A DNA stretch of 31,888 nucleotides from Synechococcus sp. HW_metabat.21. GTDB lineage: Bacteria; Cyanobacteriota; Cyanobacteriia; PCC-6307; Cyanobiaceae. This document shows, piece after piece, positions 1 through 5,292 of the stretch. The DNA is taken from contig JAAZUZ010000002.1 in assembly GCA_018623875.1 (NCBI GenBank), positions 1 through 31,888 of the forward strand, read 5' to 3'. The position numbers and the translations under genes are program-made. A model generated the notes under the pieces. The model searched no databases, was not told where the DNA came from, and saw nothing but the letters and a program-made list of their open reading frames with translations. Every line of letters begins with the position of its first letter. Position 1 is the stretch's first letter.

Positions 1-698
1 CACCACTGCAGCAGTTGATCGGCCAATTGATCCAGTTCCCTCTGCCGGGCTGGATCATCGGCCCACCCGCCCAGCAGGTTTTGGCGTAGACCGGCGCTGG
101 CGGGGGTGAGGTGATCTCCCGTTCGCTCAATCAACTGCGAGTGGTCGCGGCTGCGTTGTTGCAGCACCTGCAGGAGCCGCGGGCTCTGGTCCAGTTGGTC
201 GCTCTTAAAGCGCACCAGCAAATTTTTGGTCTGTCTGTAATTCCGCTCAATCAGCCGCAGGGTTTCTTCGGGGGATGGACTGAATTCACTGGTCACCCCC
301 AGGGCTGGTCCGAGCTCGGCGAGGAGTGGAACGCTGCGTTCGGCTGAGAAGTTGTTGAAGCTCATGGCCGCCAGGGCGCTGCAGCTCCGGCCGTTATCGG
401 GCGCCAGAAGGTGCAGCTTGCAGCCAAGGCTGTGGCCGAGCCTCAACGGTGGGGGCTGATCAGGGTCTCGCCGCTGGCGAAAGGTCCTCCAGGCTTCATT
501 GGCTTGGGCCTGATGGTCAAAGCCAGGGACATAGCTCCAAGCGTGGATGGCCATGCCCCGGCGCGCCAAGGCCTCGAGCAGACGCCGGTAGCTGATCTGC
601 GGCGTCGCCGCGAGATAGCTGCCGCCGATGAACTCGATCAACCCCTGGGGTTGGGGAGGGCTCCAGCACCAGAGGCTTCCCCGCTGACGCCAGTTCAC
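1..698 (-). CDS. DUF1350 family protein (alpha/beta-hydrolase-like), C-terminus cut by window edge
   Basis: I translated this frame by hand from the minus strand; it stays open to the window edge, so the C-terminus is missing (about 232 codons visible). The segment GLIEFIGGSYLAATPQISY near residue 19 and LGHSLGCKLHLL near residue 90 match the cyanobacterial/plastid DUF1350 family. GHSLG has the form of an alpha/beta-hydrolase nucleophile elbow, with Ser as candidate nucleophile. The family's biochemical role is not established, so hydrolase activity is inference. The chosen GTG start overlaps the stop of the upstream peroxiredoxin gene in the sequence GTGA, which suggests translational coupling. 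Another in-frame GTG lies eight codons upstream, inside the peroxiredoxin gene. Confidence 0.82.
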   Translation of the reverse strand, partial: MNWRQRGSLWCWSPPQPQGLIEFIGGSYLAATPQISYRRLLEALARRGMAIHAWSYVPGFDHQAQANEAWRTFRQRRDPDQPPPLRLGHSLGCKLHLLAPDNGRSCSALAAMSFNNFSAERSVPLLAELGPALGVTSEFSPSPEETLRLIERNYRQTKNLLVRFKSDQLDQSPRLLQVLQQRSRDHSQLIERTGDHLTPASAGLRQNLLGGWADDPARQRELDQLADQLLQW

Positions 699-1165
699 GC
701 GGACTGAAGGCGCTTCAGGCACTCCAGGGCTTCGCGGCGATGGGCTGGCCCGTCGAGCAGGTTGTTGAAGACGTGGCGCACCACCCCCTCGGCGTCGATG
801 ACGTAGGTGACCCGGCCGGGCAGAAGACCGAGAACTCCAGGGACGCCAAAGGCCTTACGCAGCCGGTTGTTCTGGTCCACCAGCAGGGGGTAGGGGAGGT
901 TGTGGCGGCTGGCGAACCGCTGATGACTACCTGCGTTGTCGCCGCTGACCCCCCAGACCTCGGCCCCCAACGCCTGCAAATCGGCGTAGCTGTCGCGGAA
1001 GGCACAGGCCTCCATGGTGCAGCCGGGGGTGTCGTCCTTGGGATAAAAGAAGAGCACCAGCGACTTGCCGGCCAACTGGTCGCTGCGGCGCTCAACCCCG
1101 TTCTGATCCTGCAGGGCGATCAGGGGAGCGCGATCGCCGCTTTGTAGGGCTTGAGCCAAGGCCAA
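695..1165 (-). CDS. bcp: Thioredoxin-dependent peroxiredoxin, PrxQ/Bcp type
   Basis: This 156-aa protein reduces hydrogen peroxide and organic hydroperoxides using thiols supplied by thioredoxin. The thioredoxin-like fold is recognisable from LVLFFYPKDDTPGCTMEAC. C49 is the peroxidatic cysteine and C54, five residues on, is the resolving cysteine; this spacing is diagnostic of the PrxQ subgroup. The conserved Arg and the late GRVTYVID strand are present, and the length is normal for the family. The start is TTG at 1165; a second TTG two codons later would work equally well. The gene overlaps the following DUF1350 gene by four bases. It diverges from the exonuclease gene across about 70 bp, which must hold both promoters. 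A cyanobacterial PrxQ would help detoxify peroxide formed during photosynthesis. Confidence 0.95.
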   Translation of the reverse strand: MALAQALQSGDRAPLIALQDQNGVERRSDQLAGKSLVLFFYPKDDTPGCTMEACAFRDSYADLQALGAEVWGVSGDNAGSHQRFASRHNLPYPLLVDQNNRLRKAFGVPGVLGLLPGRVTYVIDAEGVVRHVFNNLLDGPAHRREALECLKRLQSA

Positions 1166-1236
1166 TCCAACAGATGGGCAAACCCTAGGGAGGGGCTGGC
1201 CAGGGCTGGGATCATGGGGGGATTACAGAGGTGGTG

Positions 1237-2148
1237 ATGGCCAGGGGCGACGCCGAGATGGACGACCAACAGTCGCTTTCCGCCTGGGAGCAGGTTGACC
1301 TGCTCAGCCTGGTGGGCGCCCCTGCTCAGAACAAGCCCGAGCCTGCTGGTGAACCTGTGCCGGCAATCCAGCCAGTCCCTGAGCCCCCTCTGGTCCCTGA
1401 GCAGGCTCCTGAACCGGCCCCCTCACCTGTGGCCGCTGCAGGGGTACCGGAGCGTCTGCTGATCCTCGACACCGAGACCACGGGACTGTCCCCAGAGCAA
1501 GACCAATGCATCGAGGTCGGTGCCGTCCTGTTCTCGGTTCCGGACCGCTCCGTGCTGAGTCAGGTCTCCTTTCTGATGCCCTGCCAGAGCAACGCCGCTG
1601 AAGCGGTGAATGGAATCGCACCCGCCCTCACCCAGCGGACGCAACCCTGGCAGGCCGGTTTGGCTTGCTTCGAGTCCATGGTCGAGGCCGCTGATCTGCT
1701 CTTGGCCCACAACGCGTCCTTCGACAAGCAGTGGTTTGGCCTCGGTTCCCTGCCAGTCCTCAAGAAGCCCTGGCTTTGTTCGATGGAGGACATCCGTTGG
1801 CCCCAGGAGCGTCAGCTGCGATCCACTCCGTCGGTGCGTGACCTGGCCTTGGCCTACGGCGTCCCGGTTTGGGCGGCCCACCGGGCTTTGACCGACTGCA
1901 TCTATTTGGCGCAGGTCTTCGAGCGCTGCGCTGACCTGGAGGATCTCCTGCTTCAAGCGATGGAGCCCCGTCGCCTCTACCGCGCTCGCCTCTCCTACGA
2001 GGAACGGCACAAGGCCCGGGAGGCTGGATTCCGGTGGAACCAGCCGGTGAGTGGCGCCTGGAGTCGCCGTCTCTCGGAGCGGGAAGTGGCATCGCTGCCG
2101 TTCCCGGTGGCACCGGTGGAGGACCCAGGGGAGCGGCAGAGCGCCTGA
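1237..2148 (+). CDS. DnaQ-like 3'-5' exonuclease with proline-rich linker and DUF5710-like C-terminal domain
   Basis: This is a DEDD-superfamily exonuclease of about 303 aa. Numbering from the ATG at 1237, ExoI is LDTETTG (D78, E80), ExoII is AHNASFD (D163) and ExoIII is HRALTD (H215, D220), so it is the DEDDh type. Residues about 33-68 form a Pro/Glu/Ala-rich low-complexity linker ahead of the nuclease. After the nuclease, from about residue 245, comes YEERHKAREAGFRWN...GAWSRRL. This resembles the short ARWD-type module (DUF5710-like) that accompanies some nucleases and primases. The ORF also has GTGs at 1231 and 1234. I chose the ATG because AGAGG (1227-1231) lies five bases upstream; an ATG at 1258 is a further alternative. 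It may be a proofreading or repair nuclease, but the substrate is unknown. Confidence 0.88.
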   Translation: MARGDAEMDDQQSLSAWEQVDLLSLVGAPAQNKPEPAGEPVPAIQPVPEPPLVPEQAPEPAPSPVAAAGVPERLLILDTETTGLSPEQDQCIEVGAVLFSVPDRSVLSQVSFLMPCQSNAAEAVNGIAPALTQRTQPWQAGLACFESMVEAADLLLAHNASFDKQWFGLGSLPVLKKPWLCSMEDIRWPQERQLRSTPSVRDLALAYGVPVWAAHRALTDCIYLAQVFERCADLEDLLLQAMEPRRLYRARLSYEERHKAREAGFRWNQPVSGAWSRRLSEREVASLPFPVAPVEDPGERQSA

Positions 2149-2237
2149 TTTGCTTCAGCAACAGGAAGCGGACCCGCTCATTTCAATGACTTCCCATGGC
2201 GGCTCCCCATCGTGGTGGGTGAGCTCTGGTCCTGTCC

Positions 2238-2501
2238 ATGTCTGCTCATGCCCGTGGTCATCCCTCTCGTCCTTGCGTGATGAGCAAGGTTCAGCGCTGG
2301 CAGCGCAGCCGCACTTGGGCCCGCTTAATCCGGGAAGCCGAGGCGCTGTGGCACGTCGATGTGCGCGAGCTTCATCGCCTCGCCGCTCTCGAGTTGTCCC
2401 AACTGCTGGAAGAGGTGCCGCCAGGTCTGCGCCCTCGCGTGAACCGCTGGTTAGAGGGCTACCACGTTCACACGCGCCTCGAGCCTGATGCGAAGTCTTA
2501 A
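2238..2501 (+). CDS. Small hypothetical protein, basic and helical
   Basis: I do not recognise this 87-aa family. The region from about residue 15 (MSKVQRWQRSRTWARLIREA) onward looks like a compact, soluble, amphipathic helical protein rich in Arg, Leu, Glu and Trp, ending with VNRWLEGYHVHTRLEP. There is no signal peptide or membrane segment. Two ATGs are possible, 2238 and 2280. The second starts exactly at MSKVQRW, where the sequence becomes protein-like, and may be the real start (73 aa). Neither has a good Shine-Dalgarno sequence. Its TAA stop overlaps the stop of the convergent CHRD gene in the palindrome TTAA. Confidence 0.6.
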   Translation: MSAHARGHPSRPCVMSKVQRWQRSRTWARLIREAEALWHVDVRELHRLAALELSQLLEEVPPGLRPRVNRWLEGYHVHTRLEPDAKS

Positions 2502-3061
2502 GGCGTGAGCGAAAGCAGCGAGCCGCGGATCTCACCGTTCGGAAAACGCTTCGAGTGAATGTTCAAGTAGGTCTGGCCATCCAGCAGGGCCTTGAGGTCC
2601 TTCTTCTGGATCACCACCGAACCTGTCAGGCGGCCGGCTGTGACACCCTCCCGAAGGGGGCCCCGCTGAAGCTTCAGACCCGGTTGAACGGCCGCGGTGG
2701 TGTTGAGGATGTAAAGGACACCGGCATTCGCCCCGGGTTGGCTCGGGGGCGTCGGCCCGTGGAGATGGATGCCTCCGTGCACTGCTGGACGAAAGAGTCC
2801 GCCTGCTGAAAGATCCTGGAAGGCGAAATCAAAGACCAAGCGCTGGCTCTCTGGTTCGTAATAAAGGCTGCGGGGATTGATGAGCCCGCCCGTGGCGGAC
2901 GAATCCTTGGCATTGGCAAAGCCTGCTCCACCAACCCCATTGCCCGGCAGAAGTCCGTTGCCCTCGCTTCCGCTCAGTCGGAAATGCACAGGCTCGGCCT
3001 GGGCGGGTAGACCGATGGCCATCACCGTGACCAGGGGCAGCAAGCGAAGAAGGGCCTTCAT
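2498..3061 (-). CDS. Secreted CHRD-domain protein
   Basis: This 187-aa protein begins with a clear Sec signal peptide: MKALLR, a hydrophobic core and an AQA-type cleavage site near residue 22. The mature part carries a CHRD (chordin-like) domain. Its hallmarks are the HGGIHLHGP segment near residue 95 and the C-terminal YLNIHSKRFPNGEIRGSL. In bacteria these domains occur in periplasmic or exported proteins whose function is mostly unknown. The ATG start is supported by the signal peptide. The gene lies just after the terminator that closes the upstream minus-strand run, so it needs its own promoter within about 55 bp. An inverted repeat in that space is listed separately. Confidence 0.85.
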   Translation of the reverse strand: MKALLRLLPLVTVMAIGLPAQAEPVHFRLSGSEGNGLLPGNGVGGAGFANAKDSSATGGLINPRSLYYEPESQRLVFDFAFQDLSAGGLFRPAVHGGIHLHGPTPPSQPGANAGVLYILNTTAAVQPGLKLQRGPLREGVTAGRLTGSVVIQKKDLKALLDGQTYLNIHSKRFPNGEIRGSLLSLTP

Positions 3062-3076
3062 GACTCAGTGCTTCTG

Positions 3077-3094
3077 AGGTCGGTCTAGCGACCT
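3077..3094 (-). promoter_or_regulatory. Inverted repeat in the CHRD-gene upstream region
   Basis: AGGTCG and CGACCT form a perfect 6-bp inverted repeat around a 6-base spacer, 16-33 bases upstream of the CHRD start codon. It could be an operator or a 5'-UTR hairpin. The arms are short enough to be chance. Confidence 0.3.
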
Positions 3095-3115
3095 TCCGTT
3101 CTGTTGTCAGACCAC

Positions 3116-3142
3116 AAAAAAACCACCTCTGGGGGAGGTGGT
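3116..3142 (-). terminator. Rho-independent terminator after tRNA-Pro
   Basis: On the minus strand, ACCACCTC pairs perfectly with GAGGTGGT (8 bp) around a five-base loop (CCCCA), and the stem runs directly into a tract of seven T (3122-3116). It lies about 25 bases past the tRNA-Pro 3' end and before the CHRD gene. The plus strand has no T tract, so it acts in the minus direction only. Confidence 0.9.
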
Positions 3143-3167
3143 CGGTGTGGCATTGCCGGTAATCAAA

Positions 3168-3241
3168 TCGGAGCGGCGGGATTTGAACCCACGACCCCCA
3201 CTACCCCAAAGTGGTGCGCTACCAAGCTGCGCTACGCCCCG
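3168..3241 (-). tRNA. tRNA-Pro (anticodon GGG)
   Basis: A 74-nt cloverleaf can be folded by eye. The acceptor stem CGGGGCG pairs with CGCTCCG (one G-U), with discriminator A. The D arm contains AGCTTGGTAGC. The anticodon stem CCACT/AGTGG encloses the loop TTGGGGT, giving anticodon GGG. The T arm contains GGTTCAAATCC. CCA is not encoded; the genome continues TTT. GGG reads CCC and CCU, and CCC is abundant in these GC-rich genes. The 5' end is only 15 bases after the stop of the upstream protein gene, so it is probably processed from a longer transcript. Confidence 0.95.
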
Positions 3242-3256
3242 GCGAGAAAGAAGTTA

Positions 3257-3643
3257 TCACAGCGCTTTCCCGCGCCTGGAGCGGATTTTGCGCAGCATCC
3301 GGCGGGTCAGTTGCTCGCGGTTTAACCCGGCATAGCCCCAGAGGCGGAGGGCGCGGGCGAGCTCCCTCAACTCCCGCAGGTTCATCGACGCCAGACGCAG
3401 TTCAGGCACCTTCTGCCAAGCGGTGGCCGTGGGTGGCAAAGCACTGCCGACTCGGCCTGGTTTCAGGCTGGAGAGGGCGCCGTCCGCCATCCACTCCGGC
3501 ACGAGCACAAACAGCACGGCCAACAGCCCGTAGAGCTCCACCAGGCCTCGAGGCAAGGGGTGCAGTTGCCGGGGGGCGTTGGTGTCAGCCGAATCGGTAA
3601 TGGGTCTTGGCTCCGCGTCAGCGCCGGCGCCATTGTTCCGCAA
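3257..3643 (-). CDS. Hypothetical membrane protein with C-terminal SAP/Rho-N-like helices
   Basis: I cannot name this 128-aa family. After a polar N-terminus there is one transmembrane segment, LVELYGLLAVLFVLVPEW, at about residues 34-51. The C-terminal part, from about residue 86 (MNLRELRELARALRLWGYAG, then LNREQLTRRMLRKIRSRRG), looks like a small SAP or Rho-N type helix-turn-helix rich in Arg and Lys. Such modules often bind nucleic acid, which would be unusual on a membrane anchor. The TTG start is supported by a strong GGGGGAG ribosome-binding sequence about eight bases upstream. It follows the 60-aa membrane protein gene by 43 bp and precedes tRNA-Pro by 15 bp. Confidence 0.7.
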   Translation of the reverse strand: MRNNGAGADAEPRPITDSADTNAPRQLHPLPRGLVELYGLLAVLFVLVPEWMADGALSSLKPGRVGSALPPTATAWQKVPELRLASMNLRELRELARALRLWGYAGLNREQLTRRMLRKIRSRRGKAL

Positions 3644-3686
3644 CCCACGCTCTCCCCCAAGGGGGGCAGCGGCAGAGCTGTCCGCT

Positions 3687-3869
3687 TCAGATCAAGTCAG
3701 CTGGGCGACGTTCGAGCGGCTTGGGGCTCTCCAGGGCGGGTTGCTCTTTCCAGAGCATCGGCGCTTCCGTGCTGGGCGCTAAGCGGACGTACCAAAAGAC
3801 CAGGGCAAAGACCAGCCCAAGGGTGGCCAGCATGCCGATGATCACGGTGCGGTCGGGCAACGGATTCAT
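3687..3869 (-). CDS. Small single-pass membrane protein (60 aa)
   Basis: This is a small protein of unknown function. It has a short polar N-terminus (MNPLPDRT), one transmembrane helix at about residues 8-29 (VIIGMLATLGLVFALVFWYV) and a Pro/Glu-rich tail. The ATG start overlaps the stop of the preceding gene in TGATG (shared A at 3869), a strong sign of translational coupling; the frame is open for eight more codons upstream. It forms a coupled trio with msrA and the MliC-like gene. Confidence 0.7.
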   Translation of the reverse strand: MNPLPDRTVIIGMLATLGLVFALVFWYVRLAPSTEAPMLWKEQPALESPKPLERRPADLI

Positions 3870-4162
3870 CAGACCTGATCCACCCGCAAACACTGGATGC
3901 GCATCGGCAGTTGCTCCAGGGTGAGCTCATCGCCGCGCAGAATCATGTCCATGCCATCGCTGCTGTAGCGGACTCCGGGTTCATTGCTCTGCAGCCGGAA
4001 GAAGGTTCTGCGGTAGCCGCCGCTGATCATCGAGGCCTGGGATTGGTTCCGCTCGATCACGAGCATCCCCTTGTCATGGCAGAGGTAGCGATCTTTGATC
4101 CCGTAGTCCTCCCACCAAGGGGACTGCATGGCCTGGGCGATTAGCAGGGCGAAACCGAGCAT
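3869..4162 (-). CDS. Putative MliC-like (C-type lysozyme inhibitor fold) exported protein
   Basis: This 97-aa protein starts with a short hydrophobic segment (MLGFALLIAQAM) that may be an export signal, though it has no positive n-region. The remainder resembles the MliC family: YLCHDKG with C28 near the start, then GVRYSSDGMDMILRGDELTLE, and a C-terminal C91. In that family the equivalent cysteines are disulfide-bonded around a small beta barrel, and characterised members inhibit lysozyme. The assignment rests on motif recall, not a search, so inhibitor function is inference. Its ATG shares a base with the msrA stop (TAATG), and its TGA overlaps the next start, so all three genes are probably translated together. 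Confidence 0.65.
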   Translation of the reverse strand: MLGFALLIAQAMQSPWWEDYGIKDRYLCHDKGMLVIERNQSQASMISGGYRRTFFRLQSNEPGVRYSSDGMDMILRGDELTLEQLPMRIQCLRVDQV

Positions 4163-4923
4163 TAGAGGCGGATGGGGCTGTTGTCTCCCCGCAGGACGCA
4201 GTGGCTAACGCTCCAGTCGTAGTTCTCCCAAACCGCAGCGGGGAGTTGGTAGTGACAGCCCTCCCACTGTTGATCGAGCAAGACGCCCTGGGGTTGAGCG
4301 GAGCAATAGGGGCGGCTCCCCGGGCGGGCCAAGTACTGCTGGTGGTACCCCTCTGCGAAGAAAAAGGCTTTGCCCAGAGCGATCTCTGTCGTGATGGCTC
4401 CTTTGCCGGAGCCATTCAGCAGCTCTTGGTAGCGATCACGGGAGGCCTCAGCGACCGCAAGGAGCTTTGGTTCGTTGACGTAGATCGAGGAGCGGTACTG
4501 GGTCCCCGTGTCATTCCCCTGGGCCATGCCCTGGGTGGGGTTGTGGCATTCCCAGAACAGTTTCAGGAGGTCGCTGAAATCCACTGCATTCACATCCCAG
4601 ACCACCCGGACCACTTCGGTGTGCCCCGTGCGGCCTGAGCAGACCTCTTCGTAACTGGGATTGGGGGTGAAACCACCGGCGTAACCGACGGCGGTCGTGA
4701 TCACCCCCGGCAGTCGCCAGAAGCCTTTTTCTGCTCCCCAGAAGCAGCCGCAACCAAACAGGGCTTCCTGTTGGCTGGTGCTCAGTGGGGCCTTCAGTGC
4801 CGTACCGAGCACAACGTGGCGCTCGGAGGTCGCGATCGGATCGGGACGCCCGGGAAGGGCCGCTTCAGGTGCGATCAAGTTTGCCTTCGATCCACCCATG
4901 CCCTGGAAGAGTCCGAACACCAC
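4162..4923 (-). CDS. msrA: Peptide-methionine (S)-S-oxide reductase MsrA
   Basis: This 253-aa enzyme reduces methionine-S-sulfoxide in damaged proteins back to methionine. The catalytic motif GCGCFWGAEKGF puts the active cysteine at C60. The following AVGYAGG, SYEEVCSGRTGHTEVV, the FWECHNPTQ region and the GTQYRSSIY motif are all typical. The C-terminal QQYLARPG then YCSAQPQG supplies a likely recycling cysteine. About 55 residues precede the core, longer than the minimal bacterial form and without a clear signal peptide. It lies 31 bp after a small membrane-protein gene and is coupled to the MliC-like gene through TAATG. No msrB is adjacent. Confidence 0.95.
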   Translation of the reverse strand: MVFGLFQGMGGSKANLIAPEAALPGRPDPIATSERHVVLGTALKAPLSTSQQEALFGCGCFWGAEKGFWRLPGVITTAVGYAGGFTPNPSYEEVCSGRTGHTEVVRVVWDVNAVDFSDLLKLFWECHNPTQGMAQGNDTGTQYRSSIYVNEPKLLAVAEASRDRYQELLNGSGKGAITTEIALGKAFFFAEGYHQQYLARPGSRPYCSAQPQGVLLDQQWEGCHYQLPAAVWENYDWSVSHCVLRGDNSPIRL

Positions 4924-4954
4924 AGAAGCCTTTGCTGGACAGAGCCTAGGGAGT

Positions 4955-5209
4955 TCACCCCTCAGCCGAAGTGGATTCCAGGGTGATGTGATTCAGCAGC
5001 GTTGTGGTGAACGCAAACAGGAGGAAGGGCAGCGACAACACGAGGATCAGCCCGACCCCCACCAGCGCCACCGTCGGCTTACTGGTGCCCATCAGGGCTA
5101 GGCCAGCCGCCAGGCTGACAAAGATCACCAACATCCAAATCAGGATCTGGCCATAGATGTCGCCAAACGTCAGGGTGCAGCGCAGGCGGTAGGCGGTGCT
5201 GGTGAGCAT
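4955..5209 (-). CDS. Small two-helix membrane protein
   Basis: I do not recognise this 84-aa protein. A short N-terminal stretch (MLTSTAYRLRCTLTFGD) is followed by two hydrophobic helices at about residues 21-40 and 46-70, joined by the short loop GTSKPT, and a polar tail ending ESTSAEG. It sits between the ABC exporter (83 bp upstream) and msrA (31 bp downstream) on the same strand. The function is unknown. The composition fits a thylakoid or plasma-membrane protein. Confidence 0.7.
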   Translation of the reverse strand: MLTSTAYRLRCTLTFGDIYGQILIWMLVIFVSLAAGLALMGTSKPTVALVGVGLILVLSLPFLLFAFTTTLLNHITLESTSAEG

Positions 5210-5292
5210 TGGACGCTCAGCGGGGCGTTACTCCTCAGCTAAGCGAGCTCCGGCTTGGTTGTCTGGAGATGTTGCAAGAACGATGCTCTGCG

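Noticed and set aside
3168..3241. tRNA-Pro as an integration site for a mobile island
   Set aside because: No integrase gene and no direct repeat of the tRNA end were seen in the window; the surrounding genes look like ordinary chromosome.
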